Source of the DNA: Unio delphinus
Lineage: Eukaryota > Mollusca > Bivalvia > Unionida > Unionidae
Assembly: GCA_029339505.1 (NCBI GenBank)
Contig: JAQISU010001239.1
Location: 4,832,501-4,896,500 of the forward strand
Length of the DNA: 64,000 nt
Direction: 5' to 3'
In this document: piece after piece, positions 32,092 through 41,328 of the stretch
Layout of the letters: the number at the start of each line of letters is the position of its first letter
How positions within the stretch are numbered: the stretch's first letter is position 1
The notes under the pieces: generated by a model
What the model was told of the DNA's origin: nothing
Databases searched by the model: none
What the model saw: only the letters and a program-made list of their open reading frames with translations
Position numbers and translations under genes: made by a program

Positions 32092-32803
32092 ATGACCTCA
32101 GTTAGTGAAGGCAATATTGGGTCTAAGCACTCAAGCAGCTTTGATGTCTGAATTGGATCAAGTTCACAAGACTTTGGTGCACTCTTCATCACGATTGTCT
32201 GTACTAAATCAATATAGAGAGGTTCAAATGCTCCTAATGGTTGTCACTGAAATTCTGTATCATAACTGTATGGCGACGAGTCAGTTGAAATTGTGCTGTC
32301 AAGCGAATCTCAAATGGTTTGAACTTTGTCACGGAAGAAATTTGCAAATTGGTCAATTAGGTCTACTGGAGAGAAGGTAGTTGGACATGGTGCACATTTA
32401 TTCCTTGACATTAGTTTGTTAGTTATCTCGAAGAGCTCTTTGCAGCTGGAACTATCCGTGATCTTAGTACTGTAGTGGGATAATTTTGCTAGATGGACTA
32501 TGTTTGTGACGTTCTTCTTAGCGGCTTCATAGATTTGTTTATGAATGGTGAGTCTTGTGGATAGCCAAAGCCTCTCTGCTTTTCGGCGATGTATTTTAGC
32601 AGTGCGAAGCTGGTCCCTAACACTGCTATATCATGGAGTACACCTTTTTTATTGATACTCTGCATTTGGTGGCTGGGGCATGTTTTTCAAGCAATGAACG
32701 CAGGCAGTTATCAAGTTTTTCCGCTGTTGGATGTAAGAAAGTTGTTAGGTTTTCTTGGATGTCATGCATAAATTTGGTTCTATTTATTATACGGAAGTTT
32801 CTC

Positions 32804-33372
32804 TTAGTAAAAATAGAGGTGGAGGGTCAGGGACTGATACTTCGAGATGGCATATAATGCAGAGGTGATCTGATGCAAGTTCGTGGGATACAAGGGTGGA
32901 TTGCAGAATATTATCATCAGGTCTATAACAAAACAGTCTATAATGTGACCAAGTTTATGGGTGGGTTGGTTAACTGACTGGTTAAGATTGAAAACATGAA
33001 TGGAATCTAGGAGTTTTGACATGTATGGGTTTCCAGGACAGTCAAAGTGAAAGTTGAAATCTCCAAGAATAATTAGGTTACCACCTATCGAATTTCCATA
33101 CTCCAGAAGATTTGGAAACTGCTCCAAGAAGAAAGGTTTAGTCAGCTCGTTTCTTCTGCTAGGAGGAGGGCGGTAGAGACAGAAAAAATGGACTGACCTT
33201 TGTTCCAGTGTGAGTGTTGTTTTGACTAGTTCAAACGATGTGTGGCAGAAATTGAAGGCTGTGTTGTACTTAAGGCATTTTATCATGGAAATATTTGTAA
33301 TGACAGCAATTCCACCTCCGCGAGAGTTGCGGGGGATCGACTTGATGGAGTAATTGCTGGGTGTTAAATCCG
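32804..33372 (-). pseudogene. LINE AP-endonuclease domain
   Basis: Reads from NSRGGGIAVIT (about 33320) through FCLYRPPPSRRN and GGNLIILGDFNFHFD to LGHIIDCFVI, the usual order of endonuclease motifs (GDFN Asp/Asn, and a C-terminal His-containing block degenerate here). 5'-truncated near 33375. Confidence 0.85.
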
Positions 33373-33375
33373 CAA

Positions 33376-34357
33376 ATCAATAGAAAAAAATAGGTAAAGA
33401 AAAACCGTTTCTAATTTGGCATACAGGTTATATACATAGACGGCTATTAAGTGTAAAAAGTTTCAGTTTGTATCAAAATTTGTCAGTAATTAATAATAAA
33501 TATCTACATTTAATTTCATACTAAAATGCTAGCTGAAAAACATGCCTTCGTTACTGTCTCTATCTCCAAAGATGTGTTAAGCAAGTAATGTATATATAAT
33601 ACAATTTATACCTTACATACGAAACTGGTAAGTCTGGGTCAGTTGATGCAGATGCCGTGCAAGTAAAAACAGGATTATACTGATTCAATACTTCATTTTT
33701 GGTTCTGCTGATACATCGTTAATATTTGGCAAAGTATAAGGGTTTTATGTGCAACAAGTTATCAGTATCAATATAAAAATGGATCCAATAATTTATCGCA
33801 ACCAGAATATTGTAGATAACGTGGAGTGAATGAAGTGTGCAATATATGCAACACAATCGTTACCCTCACACCCTTATATAAGAGGGGGTGATATTTTCCT
33901 ATTAATCTTTGGCTGCATTTAGGTTGTCAAACATCACATCATATAATTTTCGACGTAACATTTATCAAGTAATCAATTAAAGAAGGAATCTTTCCAAGGA
34001 TACTAGGCAAAATGTGCTCTATTAACAAAATATCGTTTGTCTACCCTTTTCCTTCATCTTCGGCTACTAAAATATATTTGACTAATTAATCATATGACAG
34101 ATATTATGATGAAACCTGCTATAGTTCAAATAGAAAGTATTACTAAATTTCACATGTTGTCACTAACAAACAATAATAAAGGAATAAATGTTTCGCGGTT
34201 ATATTAACTCCATTTCTCCACATGAGGTCATTTGTTTTGATCACGTGACAATGTGGCGTCGGTGTTCACCTGACTTCGTATGGCGGAGTGCAACACACTG
34301 AGCATACGAAGCAGGGAACCATATTAAGAATAAGATTTTACATTGGATCAAGGTCGT
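33376..34357. other. Host DNA with a dispersed repeat at 33750-33875
   Basis: No gene. 33750-33875 is the inverted partner of 23781-23900. Confidence 0.5.
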
Positions 34358-34600
34358 CATGGGACCGTTCTGGTGACCTAATGGTAAGAGCGTCTGTCTC
34401 AGATGCGGGAGCTTGCGGGTTCGAACCCAGGCCGAGTCATACCATAAAGATTTTGCAGCTGCCTCGCTAGGCGCACAGCATGAAAAGGTAAGTGTTATGA
34501 CTAGTTGGCCTGGTGCCAGGATGGTGTGATTGGGTTATACATCATGGTATATGCCTGATGCATGATCACCCATTGCGATATGACTGAAAATAGTTATATT
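34358..34600 (+). mobile_element. tRNA-derived SINE
   Basis: Head: TGGTGACCTAATGGTAAGAG (A box) and GCGGGTTCGAACCCAGG (B box). The body CAGCTGCCTCGCTAGGCGCA, AGTTGGCCTGGTGCCAGGAT is shared with 61727-61990. Confidence 0.82.
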
Positions 34601-34659
34601 TAAATTCCAAATCACACACATACAAACACATACATGCACACCCAAGGTCGTTATGGGTT

Positions 34660-34975
34660 GTATATCTCTTAGTTTGGCATAGTCTACCAAGGTATATCTC
34701 CTAGTGTGGCATAGTCTACCAAGGCATATCTCACATTGTAGCATACTGTAGCAAGATATATTTCATACTGTGGCAAAGTGCAATAAAGTATATCCCATAC
34801 TGGGATACATTGTACTAAGATATATCTCAAAGTGTGGTACAATGTACGCAGGTATAGCTGATAGTGTGATATAGTATACTTTACCGAGGTATATCTCATA
34901 TTGTTGTACAGCGTACCAATGTATATCTCATAGTGTGATACATTGTACTAATATCTTATAGGTTGGTACAGTCTG
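34660..34975. repeat. ~36-bp minisatellite
   Basis: Repeating unit of the type GTGGCATAGTCTACCAAGGT plus ATATCTC, about eight diverged copies. Confidence 0.75.
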
Positions 34976-35041
34976 CCAATATATACTTAAAACAAATAAA
35001 GAAAATGTTGAACCTTCGTTTTGTCTGACACAGAAGAAACA

Positions 35042-35046
<5 letters not shown>

Positions 35047-35089
<43 letters not shown>
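35047..35089. repeat. (CA)n microsatellite
   Basis: About 42 bp of CA dinucleotides. Confidence 0.97.
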
Positions 35090-35091
<2 letters not shown>

Positions 35092-35791
35092 GCAAATATA
35101 CTACATTCTTATCAATGACATTATTGTCATCAAATATACTACAGTTGCATTCTGTGGATAAACAATTAGTCAAATATCTACCAATAATACAATTGTATCT
35201 TGATAAATCACTATACAATCTGTTAGTTTTATGTCCATACAAATTATTCAGGTCAGATATATATACTACACCCAAAGTTAAGTCCTTATGTTGAAACCTT
35301 TTGAAAGTATACGTACACAGCAATACCGAAGTTTTGCTATATATTATTTATCACCTAGACTTATGAAACACGTAAAACTATGTATGTCAATTTTAGAATA
35401 AGCCCAAACCTCGACCAAAGCAACAAATCAAAACAGGACCAATGAATTATACATTGAAAAAATAAATTCGAAACATGAATCAAATATTTAATTGAATTAC
35501 GAGGATTGAAATGACGATCGAAACTCGTATGTGTTCCATTTATAAGCGAACATTATGCTCGTTTACAATTGATACCTCAAAATAAACTGTCATGTTACAA
35601 AATAAATATATCGTTTCTGCAACATTTTAATTACGTTGTTCCATTTATTACTTTACCTTTTAGCTCAATTATGTCATTTCATCTTTTTGTGTCAGGTTAT
35701 TTCATAATTCTGCACATCGAGGAGCACATATCTGGGCTCATACTGTGCAATCTAGATATATGTGCATACTTATCACGAGGCTCTAACATGC
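35090..35791. other. Host DNA left of the outer provirus
   Basis: AT-rich, no gene or repeat recognised; it ends at the outer provirus terminal motif. Confidence 0.5.
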
Positions 35792-36017
35792 AGCAGCAGA
35801 CGGTGAATCCGACAACTTTATAGAAGCGTCTATTTAGCAAACCAAGGCTTCCTCCAAAATCGTAAAAAGATTTTTACTCAATAGTAGAGAAGGCGAATCG
35901 GACAACTTTATAGAAGCGTCTATTTGGTAAACCAAGGCTTTCTCCAAAATCGAAAAAAAAGTTTCTGTTGGAGACGCAAGTCGTTGTCGCGCCCTCTCTG
36001 CTGCTATGGGGTTAAAA
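35792..36017. repeat. Left terminal inverted repeat of the outer provirus
   Basis: Starts AGCAGCAGACGGTGAATCC and ends CCCTCTCTGCTGCT at 36005. Contains two tandem ~90-bp units beginning GAATC(C/G)GACAACTTTATA (about 35805 and 35896). The inner ~180 bp match the reverse complement of 60820-61010 closely. Confidence 0.88.
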
Positions 36018-36030
36018 TCGTTTTAGGATT

Positions 36031-36653
36031 TCAACCGAATATTTTATCAAGTCCGACACGATATTTTGATCTCGGGTCATGCAAATGTATCGTTACAAAT
36101 CTAAAGAGATTATAATCCATGTCACCGCCGCACCATGTTTGCCAAATATGTCGTAGCGTATGTGTGTCAACTCCGTTGAATACAGCAAGAATATTGCAGT
36201 TATCTCTGATCACTTTTGGTATTTGAGTGTATCGTTGACATATGTCACATCGGTATTTTTATGCCTACCTCTGGAAAATATCCTAGCGGGATTCTTTTGA
36301 TTGTCTAACATGACATCATCATATACCACTAAATTGTTAATACTTCCATCAATATCATCAATGCTCGGTGCTTCCTCGATATTGGTTATAAACTCAATAA
36401 TATCCTCATCGATTTCTGATTTTGCTTTCTCGTTAAAATCCTTTAACACCTCGTAACATCGCTGATCGTCTACACTTGGGGCTATTAAATACAATTTGTC
36501 CCATTTCATCCATCTCGTTATTAAATTAAGTAGCAGTTGTGTCATGCCACTTCCAGATGGTCCGATTATAATCATGCGAATAGAATTCGGTAGCGCTGCA
36601 TGATGCTTAACTGGTTCTCGTGTTTTTGTCGCTGAAAAATCATTTACGTTCAT
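36031..36653 (-). pseudogene. A32-like packaging ATPase (outer copy), broken
   Basis: From 36653: MNVNDFSATKTREPVKHH, Walker A GPSGSGMT (Lys replaced by Met), Walker B NNLVVYDDVM. A 4-bp deletion near 36230 shifts the frame. The C-terminus is readable from 36213 to the stop at 36031 but lacks a short internal segment present in the inner copy (38921-39580). The change of the Walker A Lys alone would inactivate ATP binding. Confidence 0.85.
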
Positions 36654-36670
36654 GTTATTATAAATAAATT

Positions 36671-37193
36671 ATGGATCTATATTGTGTGAAATGTAAGAAG
36701 CGTACTAGCACAAATGACGTTACGACGATTATAACTAACAATAACAGATCAGCACTTGCTGGTTAGTGTGTAGAATGTGGTACCAAAAATTTAGATTTGT
36801 TTCCTTTGATAAAATCAAGGATTTAAAAAAAAACGAGGAGGTGATATTGCAGCCAAGTTAGTAAAACTCCCAGGAACACCATGGGCAAAATATCCGGGAG
36901 AAAAACACTTTCCAGGATATAGTTATTGTGGACCCGGGACTAGACTCGATATCAGACTCGATGATCAAAACCAACCCCGACCCGGTGAGTATCCAATAAA
37001 CGCTATTGATAAGGCGTGTCATGCTCATGATGTTGCTTATAAAAGCAGTAATCTGCAACATAGACATATCGCAGATGTAAAATTAATTCATGCGTTAAAT
37101 TCTATCACTGATAAATTCTTAAAAGAAAAATTGGCTTCATGGTGGATAAAATCGGCGATGAAAAGTAAATTGATGTTGGATGCTGGTAATTAA
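36671..37193 (+). pseudogene. DUF5679-like zinc finger fused to phospholipase A2 (outer copy), broken
   Basis: N-terminus MDLYCVKCKKRT with a stop (TAG) near 36764 before the second CVECG knuckle and a frame change near 36785. From about 36830 one frame runs through RGGDIAAKLVKLPGTPW, the calcium loop CGPGTRLDIRL and the catalytic HAHDVAYK to the stop at 37193. In this copy the A-run connecting both parts keeps the frame, showing that the two domains are one protein. See the inner copy for function. Confidence 0.8.
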
Positions 37194-37200
37194 TAACATC

Positions 37201-38144
37201 ATGGAATCTATTTACTATTCTCCAAGAGGATACTGGAGGGGTAAATAAGCAATCAATAAACTCGATAGCGCCGCAAAGGTGAAAAATACCACTAAAGCGG
37301 ATTGGTTATCCAAACAGGCGATATGGCAAATTTATCTACCCCCGCCTAAACAGATTAATTTCTCGCATTTTCATGTCAGCGTCGTTAATGAGGTTCATCA
37401 GGCCGATACATTATTTCTGCCGCATGATGCTGTTTACAAGTATGCGCTAACCGTAGTTGATGTTGCGAGTCGATACAAACAAGCAGAACCTCTAAAGACA
37501 AAATCATCAACTGAAGTGGCTCCTGCGTTTGAAACGATTTATCGAAGGGGTCCTCTGCATTGGCCAAATCTATTACAAGTTGATCCTGGCAGGGAATTTC
37601 AGGGTGCAGTGTTATCAACAATGAAGCATCATAATGGCACCATGAGTAGAGGACATACTGCACTACATCGCGATCAGGCAATTGTTGAACGATTTAATCG
37701 GATACTTGCTGAGCTGTTATTTGTATATCAATACTCGAATGAGTTTATTCAGGATAAACGATCTCGTGAATGGGTCAAGAGATTACCAGGCGTGATTACC
37801 GCGCTGAATAATGAGAATACTCGAACAATCAACATGAAACCTAACAACGCGATTACAAAAAAGTATATACCTGTAAAACCGCAAAGTGATTTTTCAAAAC
37901 AACCAATACTTGGCAATGTCACTGTTAGATATTTATATAAACCAGGAGAGCTTGAAGGTGGCAAAAAATAGCTACTGATCCTATTTGGAGTGACACTGCA
38001 AATAAAATATCTAGCATAAAGAGATCTACGGGTAGACCGCCAGTCTATAGGTTGGATTCAACTGCTCCTCAGCGCGGATTTGCTCGTGAAAGATTACAAG
38101 TGATACCCGAGGATACTTAATTACTGCTGCGTGGTCTTAACTAG
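37201..38144 (+). pseudogene. Retrovirus-like integrase (outer copy), broken
   Basis: Starts MESIYYSPRGYWRGK, then TAA at 37246-37248. The catalytic core DDE is visible: Asp in EVHQADTLFL, Asp in LLQVDPGREFQG and Glu in QAIVERFNR. A 1-bp loss near 37965 (stop TAG) and a TAA near 38117 break the C-terminal chromatin-binding-like end (STGRPPVYRLD). It ends at 38142-38144. Confidence 0.88.
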
Positions 38145-38729
38145 CACCTGTGCGCCTGTTGCACTCAAGACAAGTCAGCATCACTTTATCTCTGGTATGA
38201 CCTACACTGCTATTTTTTCTGTCTACGGTAAATTGGCAAGGGTCTTTATCCGACCAACACCAACGCATTATACAATTACAACTCGCGCAGTGATAAATTC
38301 TGTTGTTGTTTCAGAGTGATTATAAACTCGGCATCAATATCAAATTTTCTGTTATTATTTTTTTGTCTTGTTGTTTATAACCAGAGTTTGTTTCTGATTA
38401 TGTCATCGCTGATAATATCATTGATTGTTGTGTCATTATAGTCTAAAGCAACTCTTCGAAGTTGATTTATTCTTCGTACTCTGGACACCCCAAGATAAAC
38501 TAAATTCGACCACTTGATGCGATTATCTATGATCTAAACACTTTTATCGGATATAGTCAACCCCTGTATCGTCGCTGCGTATCCTAGCTTCCATGGGGAT
38601 TTATCAGCACGCAATGCATCTTCGACAACACTGAAATCAACTAACACAATATCATTTAACACGAGAATCTGTTTTTTCACTTTGTCCAGGAATATCAACT
38701 TCGATATTTTGTCTTCGTGTATCCGTAAG
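38132..38729 (-). pseudogene. PolB-helicase 3' end plus HNH (outer copy, left fragment)
   Basis: Homologous to 41098-41720 of the inner gene. It contains helicase motif V (LGYAATI ... GLTI), the end of the helicase, the A-rich run and the -1-frame HNH tail (FDIDAEFIITLKQQQ, FTVDRKN), with additional frameshifts. Cut at 38729 by the inner provirus; continued at 55401. Confidence 0.85.
38725..38729. repeat. Putative target site duplication, left
   Basis: GTAAG before the inner left end; GTAGG (55401-55405) follows the inner right end, 4 of 5 identical. Polintons normally make 6-bp duplications, so the length is uncertain. Confidence 0.45.
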
Positions 38730-38941
38730 AGCAGCAGAGAGGGTGAACAGACCACGTTTTCAAGCAAAATTAAGGCTTCCTACGAAATCTCATTTTAACC
38801 AAAAAGAATAAGTCTCCATTTTAGCGAACGGAGACTTTACAATTTTTAATCAATTTTGGTCGCAACGATGTGGTCATCACCCTCTCTGCTGCTGCAAGTT
38901 AACAAAAATAATAAATGATTTCAACCAAATATTTGATCGAG
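38730..38941. repeat. Left terminal inverted repeat of the inner provirus
   Basis: Starts AGCAGCAGAGAGGGTGAACA. The same motif recurs inverted at 38878-38893 (CACCCTCTCTGCTGCT), and the repeat continues inward (AAGTTAACAAAAATAATAAA) into the ATPase stop codon region. It matches the reverse complement of 55190-55400 almost throughout. Confidence 0.92.
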
Positions 38942-39580
38942 ACCGATACGATATCGTGTCCGAGGATCATGTAAATTTATTGTTATAAATCCGTGCGGAG
39001 TCGACTGAGCGTTACTAAAGAAATTTTTAAATTGATTGAAATCCATATCAGAGCACCATGTCTGCCAAATATTTCGTAGCGTATGTGTATCAACGCCGTT
39101 AAACACAGCAAGAATATTACAGTTCTCTCTGATCACTTTTGGAATCTGAGTGTAGCGTTGAGTGACATATATCACGTCAGTGTTTATATGCCTGCCTCTG
39201 GAAAAGATCCTAGCTGGGTTTTTTTGATTGTCTAACATCACATCGTCGTATACGACTAAATTGTTAATGCTTCCATCAAGGTCATCCACGGATGGTGCCT
39301 CGTCAATATCTGTGATAAATTCAATGGCGTTCTCACCCTTAATTTCTGAAGCGTTTTCATTAAAATCCTTTAACACTTCATAACATCGTTGATCATCTAC
39401 GCTAGGAGCAACTAAATACAACTTATCCAACTTCATCCATCTCACTATTAAATTGAGCAACAATTGCGTCTTGCCGGATCCAGATGGCCCGATTATAATT
39501 GCGCGGATAGAGTTTGGTAGCGCTGCATGATGCTTAACTGGTTCTCTTGTTTTAGTCGCTGAAAAATCAATTATATTCAT
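38921..39580 (-). CDS. A32/FtsK-HerA-like genome-packaging ATPase
   Basis: 219 residues, intact. The start at 39580 (MNIIDFSATKTREPVKHH) matches the outer copy; an upstream Met at 39592 would leave only 5 bp to the divergent gene. Walker A GPSGSGKT (about residue 35), Walker B NNLVVYDDV (about 110), and a C-terminal VTQRYTQIPKVIRENCN segment typical of A32-type ATPases. Expected role: pumping the viral genome into preformed capsids. The stop codon lies within the terminal repeat. It is divergent from the PLA2 gene across a ~17-bp AT-rich gap. Confidence 0.9.
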   Translation of the reverse strand: MNIIDFSATKTREPVKHHAALPNSIRAIIIGPSGSGKTQLLLNLIVRWMKLDKLYLVAPSVDDQRCYEVLKDFNENASEIKGENAIEFITDIDEAPSVDDLDGSINNLVVYDDVMLDNQKNPARIFSRGRHINTDVIYVTQRYTQIPKVIRENCNILAVFNGVDTHTLRNIWQTWCSDMDFNQFKNFFSNAQSTPHGFITINLHDPRTRYRIGLDQIFG

Positions 39581-39597
39581 ATCTCTATACATAAATT

Positions 39598-40135
39598 ATG
39601 GATCTATATTGTGTGAAGTGTAAAACGCGTACTAGCACAAATGATGTGGCGACGATTACAACTAAAAATAACAGATCAGCACTAACTGGTAGATGTGCAA
39701 CATGTGGTATAAAGAAAATTAGATTTGTTTCTACAAAATCAAAGATTTTACAATTCGGAGATGTTTTAAAAAAAACGAGGAGGTGATATCACAGCCAAAT
39801 TTGCAAAACTCCCTGGAACCCCATGGGAAAAGTACCCCGGATAAAAGCACCTTCCAGGATATAGCTATTGCGGCCCCGGAACACGATTAGATATCAGACT
39901 TGATGATCAAAATCTACCCCGACCCGGCGAGTATCCGATAAACGCTATTGATAAGGCGTGTCATGCTCATGATGTTGCATATAAAATCAGCAATCTGCAA
40001 AACAGGCATCTCGCAGATGTGAAATTAATTCATGAGTTAAATGCTATTCCTGATAAATCTTTGAAAGAAAAATTGGCTTCGAGGTTGGTAAAATCGGCTA
40101 TGAAAGGCAAATTGATGATGATCGCTGGTAATTAA
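39598..40135 (+). pseudogene. DUF5679-like zinc finger plus parvovirus-type phospholipase A2, broken
   Basis: The N-terminal part (39598-39786) is a CxxC zinc finger of the DUF5679 type: DLYCVKCKTRT, then GRCATCGIKKIRFV. A frame change in the A8 run near 39770 and a TAA at about 39842 separate it from the PLA2 domain: LPGTPW, calcium-binding loop YCGPGTRLD, catalytic HAHDVAY with the His-Asp dyad, ending 40135. Secreted-type PLA2 domains in virions (parvovirus VP1, adintoviruses) hydrolyse endosomal phospholipids at entry. The outer copy shows the two domains form one protein. The gene lies 4 bp before the integrase. Confidence 0.85.
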
Positions 40136-40139
40136 TAAT

Positions 40140-41105
40140 ATGGAATCTATTTATTATTCTCCGAGAGGATACTGGAAGGGTAAAGCAGCAATCAGTAAAC
40201 TCGCCAGCGCCGCAAAAGTGAAAAAGGCTACTGCGGCTAATTGGTTATCCAAACAGGCTATATGGCAAATTTATCTACCGCGTCCTAAACAAATCAATTT
40301 CTCACATTTTGATGTTACTGTACCCAATGAAGTTCATCAAGCAGATTTATTGTTTTTACCACATGACAACGGTTACTAATACGCGTTAAATGTAGTTGAC
40401 GTTGCGAGTCGATGCAAACAAGCAGAACCGCTAAAAACAAAATCATCACCTGAAGTTGCTTCTGCATTTGAAAAGATTTATCGACGAGGCCCACTACGCT
40501 GGCCAAATCTATTACAAGTCGATCCTGGCAAGGAATTTCAAGGCGATGTTTTATCAGCGATGAAAGATCACAATGTCACCATCAGATGGGTGCATACTGC
40601 ACTACATCGCGATCAGGAAATTGTTGAACGATTTAATCGGACGATTGCTGAGCGGTTATTTGGATATCAATACGCAAAAGAATTCATCCAAGAAAAGCGA
40701 TCCCGTGAATTGGTCAAAAGGTTACCATCTGTGATTACCGCACTGAATAATGAGATTACTTGAACTATCAACATGAAACCTATCAACGCGATTAAAAAGA
40801 AGTCTATACCTAAAATGGAAATTCGAAGAATTTCAGAAAAAGATTATAGTGTTTCTCAGCCAATTCTTGGTAGTAATGTCAATGTTAGGTATTTATACGA
40901 ACCAGGAGAGCTTGAAGGTGGCAGAAAAAGGGCTACTGATCCTATTTGGAGTGTTACTGCACACAACATATCTACTATAACACGATCAACTGGTAGACCT
41001 CCAATCTATAAATTGGATTTAACTGCCCCTCAGTGGGGTTTTACACGCGAACAATTACAAGTGATTCCTGACGATACTCAATTACCACCGCGGGGTCTTA
41101 ACTAG
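40140..41105 (+). pseudogene. Retrovirus-like (rve, DDE) integrase, two stops
   Basis: One frame of 321 codons interrupted by TAA 40377-40379 and TGA 40761-40763, both at positions that are sense codons in the outer copy. The N-terminal region (WLSKQAIWQIYLPRPK) precedes the core: VHQADLLFLPH (first Asp), LLQVDPGKEFQG (second Asp) and QEIVERFNR (Glu). The C-terminal domain includes VNVRYLYEPGELEGG and STGRPPIYKLD. Such integrases insert Polinton DNA by transesterification and leave short target duplications. The stop overlaps, tail to tail, the HNH extension of the polymerase. Confidence 0.9.
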
Positions 41106-41328
41106 CATCAAGGGTGCTGGCACCCCGGCGTCTGTTGCACTCAAGACAAGTCAACATTACATTGTTTCTGACATGACCGAGACTGTTATTTTTTCTGTCT
41201 ACGGTAAATTGGCGAGGATCTTTATCCGAATACTGCCAACGCATTATACAATTGCAACTCGCGCAGTGATTATTTTGTTGTTGCTTCAGCGTAATTATTA
41301 ATTCAGCATCAATATCAAATTCTCGTTG
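41098..41328 (-). CDS. HNH domain in the -1 frame of the polymerase-helicase
   Basis: Downstream of an A11 run (T11 on plus, 41329-41339) the -1 frame is open: REFDIDAELIITLKQQQ, then HCASCNCIMRWQYS, QFTVDRKNNSLGH and VMLTCLECNRRRG, ending at 41098. CxxC pairs around an xVDRxxNSxGH core form a zinc-bound HNH nuclease fold. No good start codon precedes it, so it is probably joined to the polymerase-helicase, either by a frameshift event or originally in frame. The outer provirus (about 38150-38345) shows the same -1 offset. Confidence 0.6.
   Translation of the reverse strand, partial: QREFDIDAELIITLKQQQNNHCASCNCIMRWQYSDKDPRQFTVDRKNNSLGHVRNNVMLTCLECNRRRGASTLDAS

Larger units (their letters stand above)
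27778..33375 (-). mobile_element. Non-LTR retrotransposon (CR1/jockey-like LINE), 5'-truncated, interrupted
   Basis: On the minus strand an endonuclease domain (33372-32804), reverse transcriptase pieces (31897-31234) and an RT C-terminal piece (28545-28246) are followed by a 3' region ending GCGCTATATAAAG and an (ATT)n tail (27778-27820 as AAT). The RT core includes LYADNTQIY, a degenerate form of the catalytic YADD box. A hAT element (28581-31193) and a (GA)n tract interrupt it. Many frameshifts: inactive. Confidence 0.85.

Noticed and set aside
34660..34975. CRISPR-like array
   Set aside because: Tandem diverged units without unique spacers, in an animal genome: a minisatellite.
38730..38893. 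The AGCAGCAGAGAGGG-bracketed cassettes first looked like MITEs inserted between virus genes
   Set aside because: Two of them are inverted copies at the two ends of a complete gene set, and the outer polymerase resumes right after them, so they are terminal repeats.
36671..40135. Parvovirus insertion, suggested by the PLA2 domain
   Set aside because: No parvovirus replication or capsid gene; PLA2 is part of the Polinton-like gene set in both copies.
37201..41105. Retrovirus or LTR retrotransposon, suggested by the rve integrase
   Set aside because: No reverse transcriptase, gag or LTR nearby; the integrase sits with PolB, packaging ATPase, adenain-like protease and capsid-type genes.
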